64,000 nucleotides of DNA. Origin: Seleniibacterium sp963677135. GTDB taxonomy: Bacteria; Desulfobacterota; Desulfuromonadia; Desulfuromonadales; Geopsychrobacteraceae. A model generated the notes under the pieces. The model had not been told where the DNA came from. It did not search any database and worked only from the letters and a program-made list of their open reading frames with translations. This document shows positions 50,987-60,176 of the stretch, one piece after another. The stretch lies in the NCBI GenBank assembly GCA_963677135.2, contig CAXXLS010000017.1:434001-498000 (forward strand), written 5' to 3'. Both the position numbers and the translations under genes were made by a program. Position 1 is the first letter of the stretch. Every line of letters begins with the position of its first letter.

Positions 50987-52312
50987 ATGAATGTCAGGGT
51001 TGAAGAACTGAGTCCCATCAAAAAGAAATTATTTATCGAGGTCGCGGAAGACGTTGTTTCGACCGAACTGAACAACGCTTACAAAAAAATTGCGAAGACC
51101 GCCAATATCAAAGGTTTCCGTAAGGGCAAGGTGCCTCGCGCGATTCTTGAACAGTACTATGGACCCAAGGCTCAGTATGATGCGGTCGGTTCCCTGATCA
51201 ACAACAGCCTTTACAAGGCGATGATCGATGAGAAAATCGATGCCGTTTCTCAGCCTCAGGTTGTTGATTCCGGTGAGGTCGAGGCGGGGAAGCCTTTTAC
51301 TTACGAAGCCGAGGTTGAGGTTCGCCCCCAGGTCGAAGCCAAGGATTATCTCGGATTGGAAGTTGAAAAAGAGATTACCCCTTACGATGACAGTATGGTG
51401 GAAAAGCAGCTTGAGAACATGGCGGCCAACAATGCCCAGCTTGAAGTCAGTCGCCGGAAAATCGCCCGGGACGGCGATACGGTCATCCTTGACTTCGAAG
51501 GCTTCATCGACGGGACGCCATTCGAGAACGGCGCGGCCAAGGACTATCAGCTTGAGCTTGGTTCAAACAGCTTTATTCCCGGGTTTGAAAGCCAGGTTGC
51601 TGGCATGAAGCGGGAACAGGAAAAAGAGATCCAAGTGACTTTCCCGGAAGGTTACGGGGCTAAGGAACTTGCCGGCAAGCCAGCCGTATTCAAGGTTCTG
51701 CTGAAAGAAATCAAGGAAAAGGTCGTTCCCAAGCTTGATGATGATTTCGCCAAGCAGTTCGACGCTGAAAATATGGAGGCTCTTCGTCAGCGCCTCAAGG
51801 AAAATACCATCGCCCTGGAAGCCGAGAAAAGCGAAACCCAGGTTTTGGATAAAATAATCGACGAACTGATCAAGAAGAATCCTTTCGATGTTCCTGAGGG
51901 GATGGTCAAGAACCAGCTCATGTACCTCAAGGACAGTTTTTCTCAGCGGCTGCAGGCGCAGGGGATGTCTCTTGAAATGCTGGGTATGGGTGATGAGGCA
52001 TTTGCCGCCACTTATCGTGACATGGCGGAGCAGCAGGTCAAGGCTGACCTCCTGGTTGCGGCCATCGCCAAGCAGGAAGGTTTCGAAGCGTCGGATGACG
52101 AAGTCGAGGAGAAGATCAAAGAGCTGGCGGACAGCAACAACACCCCTCTCGAGCAGGTTCAGAAATATTTCGACAACGAACAGGCCAAGGCGGGTCTCAA
52201 ATCACAGATCGTTCATGACAAAGTTACCAAGTATCTTCGCGATAATGCCAAGGTGACCGAAGTTGAAAAAGAAGTGGTCAATCCTGAAGCTGTCGGGGAA
52301 GAGGAAGAATAG
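50987..52312 (+). CDS. tig: Trigger factor
   Basis: 441 residues. The ribosome-binding N-domain carries the signature GFRKGKVPRAILEQYYG (about 43-59). A central FKBP-like PPIase domain (about 150-245) has DTVILDFEGFIDG and SFIPGFESQVAGM, and a helical C-terminal chaperone domain follows. It binds near the ribosome exit tunnel and holds nascent chains. AGGAAGGA precedes the ATG. The order tig-clpP-clpX is the common bacterial arrangement; clpP follows by 10 bp. Confidence 0.97.
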   Translation: MNVRVEELSPIKKKLFIEVAEDVVSTELNNAYKKIAKTANIKGFRKGKVPRAILEQYYGPKAQYDAVGSLINNSLYKAMIDEKIDAVSQPQVVDSGEVEAGKPFTYEAEVEVRPQVEAKDYLGLEVEKEITPYDDSMVEKQLENMAANNAQLEVSRRKIARDGDTVILDFEGFIDGTPFENGAAKDYQLELGSNSFIPGFESQVAGMKREQEKEIQVTFPEGYGAKELAGKPAVFKVLLKEIKEKVVPKLDDDFAKQFDAENMEALRQRLKENTIALEAEKSETQVLDKIIDELIKKNPFDVPEGMVKNQLMYLKDSFSQRLQAQGMSLEMLGMGDEAFAATYRDMAEQQVKADLLVAAIAKQEGFEASDDEVEEKIKELADSNNTPLEQVQKYFDNEQAKAGLKSQIVHDKVTKYLRDNAKVTEVEKEVVNPEAVGEEEE

Positions 52313-52322
52313 GAGTTTACAG

Positions 52323-52907
52323 ATGAGTCTTGTGCCTATGGTTGTTGAGGATAGTGGTCGCGGAGAGCGTGCTTACGATATTTATTCGCGGCTGCTGAAG
52401 GATCGCATTATCTTCCTTGGGGGGGCTATTGAAGACCATATGGCTAACCTCATTATCGCGCAGTTGCTGTTTCTTGAGTCTGAAGATCCCGATCGCGACA
52501 TTCATCTTTACATCAACTCTCCCGGTGGTGTCGTCACCGCCGGTATGGCGATCTACGATACCATGCAGTATCTGAAGGCCCCGGTTTCGACCATTTGTGT
52601 CGGCCAGGCAGCGAGCATGGGGGCCGTGTTGCTGGCCGCTGGCGCCGCAGGCAAGCGTTACGCTCTGCCCCACGCCCGGATCATGATCCATCAGCCTCTT
52701 GGCGGGTTCCAGGGGCAGGCCACCGACATCAATATTCACGCCCAGGAAATCCTGCGGATGCGGGAGACCCTGAACGGCATTCTGGCCAGCCATACCGGAC
52801 AGAGTCTTGAGAAAATCGGCAACGATACGGAACGGGATTTTTTCATGGATAGCGAAACCGCATGCAGTTATGGTATCATCGATTCGATAGTCGAAAGAAA
52901 AAGCTGA
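52323..52907 (+). CDS. clpP: ATP-dependent Clp protease proteolytic subunit
   Basis: 194 residues from ATG 52323, with AGGAG upstream. Catalytic Ser in GQAASMGAVLLAAGA (about 97), His in PHARIMIHQP (about 122) and a downstream Asp. YINSPGG is also present. ClpP forms the 14-mer degradation chamber used by ClpX, which is encoded 28 bp downstream. Confidence 0.98.
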   Translation: MSLVPMVVEDSGRGERAYDIYSRLLKDRIIFLGGAIEDHMANLIIAQLLFLESEDPDRDIHLYINSPGGVVTAGMAIYDTMQYLKAPVSTICVGQAASMGAVLLAAGAAGKRYALPHARIMIHQPLGGFQGQATDINIHAQEILRMRETLNGILASHTGQSLEKIGNDTERDFFMDSETACSYGIIDSIVERKS

Positions 52908-52935
52908 AACAAATTGCATGGCGGAGGTGTGATAG

Positions 52936-54183
52936 GTGAGTTCTAAGGATGAAAACGGCCAATTGACCTGTTCATTTTGCGGTAAATCGCAGGATGAGGT
53001 CAAAAAGCTGATAGCTGGTCCGACAGTCTATATCTGCGATGAGTGCATTGAACTCTGTAACGACATCATTGACGAGGAAGCCCGTCTTGATCAGGCCTCC
53101 GGAGCGGAGTCCAAGCAGTTGCCGAAACCGGCGGAAATCAAAGATATTCTCGATGAATATGTCGTCGGTCAGGAACGCGCCAAGAAGATTCTATCGGTGG
53201 CCGTATACAATCATTACAAGCGGGTTGAATTTTCCGAAAAGAATGATGATATAGAAATTCAGAAAAGCAATATTCTGCTGCTCGGTCCCACCGGCAGTGG
53301 CAAAACCCTGCTGGCGCAGACCCTTGCCAAGGTTCTCGATGTTCCCTTTACGATTGCCGATGCGACCAATCTCACGGAAGCCGGCTATGTCGGGGAAGAT
53401 GTCGAGAATATCATTCTCAGTCTTCTGCAGGCGGCTGATTATGATCTTGAAAAGGCTCAGAAGGGGATTATCTACATCGATGAGGTCGATAAAATCGCGC
53501 GTAAATCTGAATCTCCCTCGATTACCCGCGACGTCTCCGGTGAAGGGGTGCAGCAGGCCCTGCTGAAAATTATCGAAGGAACCACGGCAAGCGTTCCCCC
53601 GAAAGGCGGGCGGAAACATCCCCAGCAGGAATTTCTCAAGGTCGATACGACCAATATCCTGTTCATCTGCGGCGGGGCTTTTGCCGGGCTGGAAAAAATC
53701 ATCAGCAGGCGGATCGGATCGAAGGCGATGGGCTTCGGCGCCGAGATCAGATCCTTCAAGGAAGAGGATCTCAGTCAGCTGCTGCCCAAGGTGCAGCCTA
53801 CCGATCTTCTCAAATTCGGCCTGATCCCCGAGTTTGTTGGTCGGATACCGGTCATTGCGACCCTCGAGGAACTTGATGAAGACGCGTTGATCCAGATTCT
53901 TCGCGAGCCCAAGAATGCTCTGATGAAACAGTATCAACGGCTTTTCGAGATGGAGAAGGTGCATCTCAAGTTTACCGACGGGGCCCTGGTCGCTGTAGCC
54001 AAGGAAGCCCTCACCCGGAAGACCGGCGCGCGTGGGCTCCGGTCGATCCTTGAAAATGCCATGCTCGATGTCATGTACGACATTCCATCTCAGGATCGGG
54101 TCAAGGAAGTTGTGCTTAACGAGGACGTCATTGTGAACGGTGCAAAACCCATCATCCTTTATGACGTTGCTGAAAGCGCTTAG
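52936..54183 (+). CDS. clpX: ATP-dependent Clp protease ATP-binding subunit ClpX
   Basis: 415 residues from a GTG 8 nt after GGAGG. The N-terminal zinc-binding domain C-x2-C...C-x2-C (CSFCGKSQ, CDECIELC, about 14-38) is followed by AAA+ Walker A GPTGSGKTLLAQT and Walker B IIYIDEVDKI. The RKTGARGLRSI sensor region and the IGF-type loop region for ClpP docking follow. It unfolds tagged substrates for ClpP. The gene ends at an intrinsic terminator. Confidence 0.98.
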   Translation: MSSKDENGQLTCSFCGKSQDEVKKLIAGPTVYICDECIELCNDIIDEEARLDQASGAESKQLPKPAEIKDILDEYVVGQERAKKILSVAVYNHYKRVEFSEKNDDIEIQKSNILLLGPTGSGKTLLAQTLAKVLDVPFTIADATNLTEAGYVGEDVENIILSLLQAADYDLEKAQKGIIYIDEVDKIARKSESPSITRDVSGEGVQQALLKIIEGTTASVPPKGGRKHPQQEFLKVDTTNILFICGGAFAGLEKIISRRIGSKAMGFGAEIRSFKEEDLSQLLPKVQPTDLLKFGLIPEFVGRIPVIATLEELDEDALIQILREPKNALMKQYQRLFEMEKVHLKFTDGALVAVAKEALTRKTGARGLRSILENAMLDVMYDIPSQDRVKEVVLNEDVIVNGAKPIILYDVAESA

Positions 54184-54210
54184 CTTTCTTTGATCTATAA
54201 CCAGATTCCC

Positions 54211-54243
54211 AGGAGTGCAGTTTGAAGGCTGCACTCCTTTTCT
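54211..54243 (+). terminator. Intrinsic terminator between clpX and lon
   Basis: A 10-bp stem, AGGAGTGCAG (54211-54220) with CTGCACTCCT (54229-54238), followed by a T-rich tail. Confidence 0.88.
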
Positions 54244-54261
54244 CATTTTACAGGCGTTAAT

Positions 54262-56619
54262 ATGTCCGAAACCATGCACAGCGAACACCTGCCGGAACAA
54301 CGTGTTCTGCCTCTCTTGCCGCTCAGGGATATAATAATCTTCCCCTACATGGTGGCCCCCCTGTTTGTCGGCCGGGCACAGTCGATCGGGGCTCTCGAGA
54401 AGGCCTCGGAAGACGACAAGCTGATCTTTCTGACCAGTCAGAAAGATCCCAAAATCGACAATCCCGAACAGGATGACCTTTATCAGGTAGGTACCGTCGG
54501 CAAGATTGTGCAGCTGCTGAAGCTGCCGGACGGCACGGTCAAGGTTCTCGTCGAAGGAATCTGGCGGGGACGGATCGAGTCTTTTTTAAGAAGCGAGGAT
54601 CTTCTGGAGGCGGATATTGTTCCCCTGGACGAGTCCATTTCAGATCCGTCCGAGTTGACCGCCGTGATGCGGGCGATCCATTCGACCTTCGAGACTTATG
54701 TCGGCCTCAGTAAAAAACTGCCGACCGAAGTCAGTGCGACGATCGCCGGAATAGACGATCCGTCGCGGCTGGCCGATACGGTCGCCGGTCACCTCCAGGT
54801 GCCCATCGCTGAAAAGCAGGAAATTCTTGAACTGCTCGATCCGACGGTTCGTCTTGAGCATCTGCTTGCCCTGCTCGAACAGGAAATCGAAATTCTGCAG
54901 ATTGAAAGCAGGATCCGCAGCCGGGTCAAGAGCCAGATGGAGCGCAGCCAGAAGGAATACTATCTGAACGAGCAGATGCGCGCTATTCAGAAAGAACTCG
55001 GTGAGCAGGACGAATTCAAGCAGGAAATTCTCCAGTTTGAAGAGCAGATCAAAAAAAAGAAAATGTCCAAAGAGGCGACTGAGAAGGCTTACGCCGAATT
55101 GCGCAAGCTCAAGATGATGTCCCCCATGTCCGCCGAGGCGACCGTGGTGCGCAACTATATCGAATGGCTTCTTGCTCTGCCCTGGCAGAAGGGGACCAGG
55201 GACCGTTATGATCTTGACAAGGCCGAAGAAATCCTTGAGGCCGATCATTACGGTCTTGAGAAAGTCAAGGAGAGGGTTCTTGAGTATCTTGCCGTTCAGG
55301 CTATGGTCAAGCGCATCAAGGGCCCGATTCTCTGCCTGGTCGGTCCTCCAGGAGTCGGGAAAACCTCCCTTGGACAGTCCATCGCCAAAGCCCTGCAGCG
55401 TAAATTTATCAGGATTTCCCTTGGCGGGGTGCGCGACGAAGCTGAAATCCGGGGGCATCGCCGGACCTATATCGGGGCCATGCCCGGCAAGATTATCCAG
55501 AGTCTGCGCAAGGCAGGCGTTAAAAACCCGGTGTTCATGCTTGATGAAATAGACAAGATGAGTACCGATTTTCGCGGCGATCCGTCATCTGCCCTGCTTG
55601 AAGTGCTTGATCCCGAGCAGAATCACAATTTCGGTGACCATTTCCTGGATGTTGATTATGACCTTTCCGAAGTTCTTTTCGTAGCGACGGCCAATGACCT
55701 GCATGCGATTCCCAGGCCGCTCCATGATCGTCTTGAGGTTATTCGTATCGCCGGCTATTCAGAAGAGGAAAAACTGAATATCGCCCGCAGATATCTTCTC
55801 AAAAAACAGGCCGAAGCCAATGGGCTCGATGCCGAGAAAATCCGTTTTTCCGATCGCGCCCTGTATGAAATCATTCGCCGCTACACTCGTGAGGCCGGGG
55901 TTCGAAGCCTTGATCGCTGTATCGCTGCGGTGATGAGGAAACTGGCCAAAAGGGCCCTGGTCGAAGGGACGGACAAGACTTTCGCTGTTGGCGAGATCCA
56001 GATCGGAAGGTATCTGGGGGTTCCTCAGTTCCAGTACGGCATTCGTGAGCAGGAAGACCAGGTCGGGGTGGCGACCGGACTTGCCTGGACTCAGACCGGC
56101 GGTGAGCTTCTGTCCATCGAGGTCACGAGTCTGCCCGGGAAAGGCAAGTTGACGGTGACCGGACACCTCGGAGAAGTCATGCGGGAGTCGGCTCAGGCGG
56201 CCTTGAGTTATGTCCGGTCGCGCTGGCAGGAGCTGGGGCTCGACAAAGACTTTTATTCCAATCTTGATCTTCACATCCACGTTCCCGAAGGCGCCGTGCC
56301 GAAAGACGGACCGTCTGCAGGGATTACCATGGCTACCGCCCTGACGTCCGCCCTGACCGGGCGTGCGGTCCGCAAAGATCTGGCAATGACCGGAGAGGTG
56401 ACCTTGAGAGGCCGGGTTCTTGCCATCGGAGGGCTGAAGGAAAAACTTCTGGCGGCAAGACGTGGCGGTATCACCCATGTATTAATTCCGATGGAAAATA
56501 AAAAAGATCTTGCAGAAATAGGTCAAGATGTATTAAAAACTCTCACGGTCGAGGCTGTCGATCATATGGATAAGGTTCTTGCAAGGGCATTGGTCGAAGA
56601 GCCTTCCGAGAAGGATTAA
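54262..56619 (+). CDS. lon: ATP-dependent protease Lon
   Basis: 785 residues. N-terminal substrate-binding domain (about 10-205, LPLLPLRDIIIFPYMVAPLFVGR); coiled coil; AAA+ with GPPGVGKTSLGQSIA and FMLDEIDKMS; and a C-terminal Ser-Lys protease with PKDGPSAGITMATAL (catalytic Ser) and the downstream Lys in GLKEKLLAARR. It degrades misfolded and regulatory proteins. It starts just after the clpX terminator, so it probably has its own promoter overlapping that region; the Shine-Dalgarno is weak. Confidence 0.98.
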   Translation: MSETMHSEHLPEQRVLPLLPLRDIIIFPYMVAPLFVGRAQSIGALEKASEDDKLIFLTSQKDPKIDNPEQDDLYQVGTVGKIVQLLKLPDGTVKVLVEGIWRGRIESFLRSEDLLEADIVPLDESISDPSELTAVMRAIHSTFETYVGLSKKLPTEVSATIAGIDDPSRLADTVAGHLQVPIAEKQEILELLDPTVRLEHLLALLEQEIEILQIESRIRSRVKSQMERSQKEYYLNEQMRAIQKELGEQDEFKQEILQFEEQIKKKKMSKEATEKAYAELRKLKMMSPMSAEATVVRNYIEWLLALPWQKGTRDRYDLDKAEEILEADHYGLEKVKERVLEYLAVQAMVKRIKGPILCLVGPPGVGKTSLGQSIAKALQRKFIRISLGGVRDEAEIRGHRRTYIGAMPGKIIQSLRKAGVKNPVFMLDEIDKMSTDFRGDPSSALLEVLDPEQNHNFGDHFLDVDYDLSEVLFVATANDLHAIPRPLHDRLEVIRIAGYSEEEKLNIARRYLLKKQAEANGLDAEKIRFSDRALYEIIRRYTREAGVRSLDRCIAAVMRKLAKRALVEGTDKTFAVGEIQIGRYLGVPQFQYGIREQEDQVGVATGLAWTQTGGELLSIEVTSLPGKGKLTVTGHLGEVMRESAQAALSYVRSRWQELGLDKDFYSNLDLHIHVPEGAVPKDGPSAGITMATALTSALTGRAVRKDLAMTGEVTLRGRVLAIGGLKEKLLAARRGGITHVLIPMENKKDLAEIGQDVLKTLTVEAVDHMDKVLARALVEEPSEKD

Positions 56620-56677
56620 CTGTCCCTTAAAATCCTGGGAAACCTGCATGAAAGCCCAGATTTCGGGGAAAAACAAC

Positions 56678-56707
56678 TTGACAGTATTTTCGTAAACCTG
56701 ATATATG
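56678..56707 (+). promoter_or_regulatory. Promoter of the HU gene
   Basis: TTGACA (56678-56683), 17-18 bp spacer and ATATAT/TATATG (56701-56707), about 50 bp upstream of the HU start. Confidence 0.65.
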
Positions 56708-56756
56708 TTATCGCGTTTTCAGATATCAAATCACTTAAATAACTAGGAGGTATGCT

Positions 56757-57029
56757 GTGACTAAAGCGGATCTGGTCAATGCAATGGCAGAGAAGGCGGG
56801 GCTGAGCAAAACTGATGCTGAGGGTGCACTGAAAGCTTTCACCGAAGCGATCACCGATGCTCTCAAGGCTGGTGAGAAAGTTGCTCTGGTGGGTTTCGGA
56901 ACATTCAGCGTTGGTGAGCGTTCTGCTCGTACCGGCAAGAATCCTCAAACCGGCGAGGCCATTGAAATCGCTGCTGCCAAAGTACCAAAATTCAAAGCCG
57001 GCAAGGCTCTGAAAGACGCAGTAAACTAA
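56757..57029 (+). CDS. HU-family DNA-binding protein
   Basis: 90 residues from GTG 56757, 6 nt after GGAGG. Classic HU: MTKADLVNAMAEKAGLSKTDAE helices, then the DNA-bending arm GFGTFSVGERSARTGKNPQTGE with the conserved Pro, and KVPKFKAGKALKDAVN at the end. It is a histone-like dimer that compacts and bends DNA. Position after lon is common in Proteobacteria. Confidence 0.97.
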   Translation: MTKADLVNAMAEKAGLSKTDAEGALKAFTEAITDALKAGEKVALVGFGTFSVGERSARTGKNPQTGEAIEIAAAKVPKFKAGKALKDAVN

Positions 57030-57060
57030 AACAGCATATCGGTAGAAAACATAAGGAAGT

Positions 57061-57113
57061 AGGAAGTATTAGGCGTCCCTCTTCGTAACAAAGACACTTA
57101 GTACTTCCTTTTT
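57061..57113 (+). terminator. Probable terminator of the HU gene
   Basis: AGGAAGTA (57061-57068) pairs with TACTTCCT (57102-57109), ending in a T-run. The loop is long (33 nt), which lowers confidence. Confidence 0.5.
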
Positions 57114-57121
57114 CTGTCTGC

Positions 57122-57198
57122 GGGGCTGTAGTAGAGTCGGTTACAACGCCGGCCTGTCACGCCGGAGGTCGCGGGTTCAAGTCCCGTCAGCCCCGCCA
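57122..57198 (+). tRNA. tRNA-Asp (anticodon GTC), copy 1
   Basis: 77 nt, acceptor GGGGCTG/CAGCCCC, anticodon GTC at 57156-57158, encoded CCA. Identical to the copy at 57290-57366. Confidence 0.96.
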
Positions 57199-57208
57199 TT
57201 TCAATTTC

Positions 57209-57284
57209 GGGCGAATAGCTCAGCTGGGAGAGCGCCTGCCTTACAAGCAGGATGTCGGGGGTTCGAGCCCCTCTTCGCCCACCA
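57209..57284 (+). tRNA. tRNA-Val (anticodon TAC)
   Basis: 76 nt, acceptor GGGCGAA/TTCGCCC, anticodon TAC at 57242-57244, encoded CCA. It lies between two identical tRNA-Asp genes. Confidence 0.96.
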
Positions 57285-57289
57285 TATTT

Positions 57290-57366
57290 GGGGCTGTAGT
57301 AGAGTCGGTTACAACGCCGGCCTGTCACGCCGGAGGTCGCGGGTTCAAGTCCCGTCAGCCCCGCCA
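57290..57366 (+). tRNA. tRNA-Asp (anticodon GTC), copy 2
   Basis: 77 nt, identical in sequence to copy 1, 168 bp downstream; anticodon GTC at 57324-57326. Confidence 0.96.
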
Positions 57367-57372
57367 TTGGTT

Positions 57373-57410
57373 AAAAAACCACACTGTTATAAGACAGTGT
57401 GGTTTTTTTT
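57373..57410. terminator. Bidirectional terminator after the tRNA cluster and thiE
   Basis: A 14-bp stem, AAAAAACCACACTG (57373-57386) with its complement (57395-57408) and a run of eight Ts. It ends the tRNA transcript and, on the other strand, the thi operon. Confidence 0.9.
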
Positions 57411-57426
57411 GTCTTTGAATTTTCCC

Positions 57427-58044
57427 CTACATTTTAAATCCTAGGCAGGTTTCATGGGGATTTTCGGCCGTCAGCAAGGCCGAAATGGCGGCAATACCAT
57501 AAGCGCCGGCGGCCTTTACGGGCAGTGTGTGGGTGGTTTTGATTCCCCCCAGGGCATAGATTGGAAGATCCTTTTTGCGACACGCTTGGGCCAGGCTGTC
57601 CAGCCCTTTTGGTGGACCGTATTGTGCTTTTGACGGGGTGTGGAAAACGGGTCCGAAGGTTGCAAAATCAGCTCCCTCTCTGGCGGCCTTTGCCAGAGCG
57701 TCCTCGTCGTGAGTGGAGACGCCGATGATTTTATCCGTTCCCAGCAGGGTCCTGGCTGTTGCTGTCGGAAGTGAGTTCTCCCCCAGATGGACTCCGTCGG
57801 CGTCACAGGCCTGGGCGATATCGATGCGATCATTGATGAGCAGCAGGCACTCATAAGCCCTGGTCATTTCTCTGAGACGGCAGGCCAGGGAGAACAAGTC
57901 CTTGGCGCAGAGGTCTTTTTCCCTGATTTGCAGCATTTTGATCCCGGCCGCAAGCAGGACGTCGATCTTCTTGAGGAATCCGGCTTGGGTAGGGAACAGC
58001 GTCCGATCTGTGATCAGGTAAAGACGTGGTAATGTCCTGCTCAT
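57427..58044 (-). CDS. thiE: Thiamine-phosphate synthase ThiE
   Basis: 205 residues. TIM barrel with LYLITDR, MLQIREKD (pyrophosphate binding), LLINDRIDIAQACDADGVHLGE, IIGVSTHDEDALAKA, GPVFHTPSKA and YALGGIK. It joins the thiazole phosphate with HMP-pyrophosphate to give thiamine phosphate in the cytoplasm. Last gene of the thi operon; starts 4 nt after the thiH stop. Confidence 0.94.
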   Translation of the reverse strand: MSRTLPRLYLITDRTLFPTQAGFLKKIDVLLAAGIKMLQIREKDLCAKDLFSLACRLREMTRAYECLLLINDRIDIAQACDADGVHLGENSLPTATARTLLGTDKIIGVSTHDEDALAKAAREGADFATFGPVFHTPSKAQYGPPKGLDSLAQACRKKDLPIYALGGIKTTHTLPVKAAGAYGIAAISALLTAENPHETCLGFKM

Positions 58045-58048
58045 TTGT

Positions 58049-59173
58049 CTACATCGCCTGATTCAGGAAGGCCGGATCCCAATCCTTCCAGACGGCTTCG
58101 TAACCGCGCGCTTGCAAATACTTCTCGAGTTCTTTCGGGGTCCGCTCATCATTGATCGAGAACTGTTCCGTCTCCTTCTCAGGCAATGAATAGCCCCCCG
58201 GAGCCGTGCTTGAGCCGGAACTCATCTGGGTGATGCCGAGGGGAAGCAGGTTGTTTCTCAGATCCGTACTCTCTCGGGTTGACAGGACCAGACCGGCGTC
58301 CGGTATCAGCAGCCTCAAGGCACAAATAAACTGGGTTAACTGTCGGTCACTGATGATGGTGTTTGGCTGAAATCCTCCTTCGGCCGGTCTTAATCGGGGA
58401 AATGAGATGGTGACCTGGGTTTTCCAGAATTTGCGCGCCAGGTAGAGGGCATGAAGTCCGGTGTAGAAAACGTCACTCAACCCCTCTCCAAGACCAAGGA
58501 GGGAGCCGATCCCGATGCGCCGCATGCCGGCATGTCCCGCTCGCTCAGGAGCTTCAAGGCGGAAGAGGTAATCGCTTTTAGGTCCATAGGGATGCAGCTC
58601 TTTATACAGCTCGGGATCGTACGTTTCCTGGTAGAGGGTCAAGCCGTCGACTCCGGCCGCAACCATGCGCTGATAACCCTTTTCGTCCATTGGAAAGACT
58701 TCAATGGACAGAGAGCCGCAGTATTTTTTTATGGCATGAATGGCTTCCTCAAGATAGCCGATCCCCGCAGTTTCCGGAGCTTCTCCGGTCAGCAGCAGCA
58801 TATGCCGAAATCCCTGATGGAAGAGGTACTTGGCCTCCTGTTCGGCTTCGGCAGGGGACAAGGTTCTTCGCAATAGATGGTTGTCTGCGCTGAACCCGCA
58901 ATATCTGCACCCATTGTGACATTCATTCGACAGATAGATCGGTGCGTACATCAGAATGGTCCGGCCAAATCTCTGACTGGTGATCCGATGAGAGCGCTGG
59001 GCCATTATCTCCAGCTGCTGATCGCTGACCTGCGGCGAGATAAGGGCGGCGAAATCTTCTATGGTGATCCGCTTCCTGCCAAGGGCGCGGTCGATGTCTG
59101 AACCGCTCGCCTGGGCAATAACCTGGCGGATCTCCTCAACCGGGTAGGTGCTCATAATCTGCTGAAAACTCAT
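58049..59173 (-). CDS. thiH: 2-iminoacetate synthase ThiH (radical SAM)
   Basis: 374 residues. Radical SAM cluster CHNGCRYCGF (C-x3-C-x2-C, about 85-92), then LTGEAPETAG, EVFPMDEKGY, LYQETYD and SFPRLRPAEGG. ThiH cleaves tyrosine to make dehydroglycine for thiazole formation, the oxygen-independent route. This fits an anaerobe. GAGGG precedes the ATG, and the gene starts 1 nt after thiG ends. Confidence 0.95.
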   Translation of the reverse strand: MSFQQIMSTYPVEEIRQVIAQASGSDIDRALGRKRITIEDFAALISPQVSDQQLEIMAQRSHRITSQRFGRTILMYAPIYLSNECHNGCRYCGFSADNHLLRRTLSPAEAEQEAKYLFHQGFRHMLLLTGEAPETAGIGYLEEAIHAIKKYCGSLSIEVFPMDEKGYQRMVAAGVDGLTLYQETYDPELYKELHPYGPKSDYLFRLEAPERAGHAGMRRIGIGSLLGLGEGLSDVFYTGLHALYLARKFWKTQVTISFPRLRPAEGGFQPNTIISDRQLTQFICALRLLIPDAGLVLSTRESTDLRNNLLPLGITQMSSGSSTAPGGYSLPEKETEQFSINDERTPKELEKYLQARGYEAVWKDWDPAFLNQAM

Positions 59174-59174
59174 A

Positions 59175-59945
59175 TCAGTCCCTCAGAAAACCGGTCAGGG
59201 GGCTGGAGGCTTCAGCCTTGCTGCGCTGGGGGCCAAGTCCGGCGAGAAACGCCTCTCTGCCGGCTTCGACCCCTTTTTTGAAGGCCGCGGCCATTTTTGC
59301 AGGATCGGGCGTGTCAGCGAGAGCCGTGTTGACCAGAACCGCATCCGCCCCCATTTCCATGGCTTCCGCGGCGTGGGACGGGGCGCCCAGACCGGCATCG
59401 ATCACCACGGGAATATTGGCCTGTTCGATGATTATGGCGATGTGGTCTTTGGTTCTAATGCCGCGATTGGTGCCGATGGGCGCGCCCAGCGGCATGACCG
59501 TTGCCGTACCGGCCTCTTCGAGATGCTTCGCCAGGACCGGATCGGCCGGCATGTAAGGCAGTACGACGAACCCTTCCCGAACGAGAATTTCAGCGGCTTT
59601 AAGGGTTTCTACGGGGTCGGGAAGCAGGTAGTAGGGGTCGGGGGTCACTTCAAGTTTGACCCAGGGCTCGCAGCCGGCCGCTCTGGCGAGGCGAGCCAGT
59701 CTGACCGCTTCTTCGGCGTTACGGGCACCGCTGGTGTTAGGCAGCAGCAGGTAACGGCTCCGGTCGATATGTTTCAGTAGCGAATCTTCCGGGCTGTCGA
59801 TATCGACTCTGCGCAATGCCACGGTGACAATTTCGCAGTCTGAAAATTCCATGGCTGAGACCATGGCTTCATTGGAAGAAAACTTTCCGGTTCCAACCAT
59901 CAGCCGGGAGGTGAATTCCCGGCCGGCAATAATGAGGGGGTCCAT
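59175..59945 (-). CDS. thiG: Thiazole synthase ThiG
   Basis: 256 residues from ATG 59945, with AAAGGGA upstream; a start eight codons earlier (59969) is possible. TIM barrel with DPLIIAGREFTSRLMVGTGKF, VKLEV (Schiff-base lysine), VLPYMPADPVLAKHLEE, PLGAPIGTNRGI, DAGLGAPSHAAEAMEMGADAV. It assembles the thiazole from deoxyxylulose 5-phosphate, ThiS-thiocarboxylate and iminoacetate. Confidence 0.95.
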   Translation of the reverse strand: MDPLIIAGREFTSRLMVGTGKFSSNEAMVSAMEFSDCEIVTVALRRVDIDSPEDSLLKHIDRSRYLLLPNTSGARNAEEAVRLARLARAAGCEPWVKLEVTPDPYYLLPDPVETLKAAEILVREGFVVLPYMPADPVLAKHLEEAGTATVMPLGAPIGTNRGIRTKDHIAIIIEQANIPVVIDAGLGAPSHAAEAMEMGADAVLVNTALADTPDPAKMAAAFKKGVEAGREAFLAGLGPQRSKAEASSPLTGFLRD

Positions 59946-59975
59946 CTCTTTATCCCTTTCCGTTTTCATAAACTG

Positions 59976-60176
59976 TTAGCCGCCACCGACAAACTGAATA
60001 ATTTCCAGCCGGTCATTCTCGTTGATAAGGCAGGAGCTGAACTGATCGGCGCTGAGAATCTCGCTGTTCAGTTCAACGACAACATGGGCCGGAGACAGCT
60101 TCAGCATGTCGATAAGCTGTTCCAGGCTGAGCTGCTGTGTGAATTCACGTGGCCTGCCGTTGATGATAATCTTCAT
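59976..60176 (-). CDS. thiS: Sulfur carrier protein ThiS
   Basis: 66 residues, ubiquitin-like fold, ending in the diagnostic Gly-Gly (FVGGG) that ThiF adenylates. Its ATG overlaps the thiF stop (ATGA). Confidence 0.94.
   Translation of the reverse strand: MKIIINGRPREFTQQLSLEQLIDMLKLSPAHVVVELNSEILSADQFSSCLINENDRLEIIQFVGGG

Noticed and set aside
53191..54300. 369-residue minus-strand open frame
   Set aside because: Antisense to clpX, which is unambiguous.
57098..57367. 89-residue minus-strand frame with repeated GLTGLEPATSGVTGRR
   Set aside because: This is the well-known spurious translation of the antisense strand of tRNA-Asp genes; its internal repeat reflects the two identical tRNAs.
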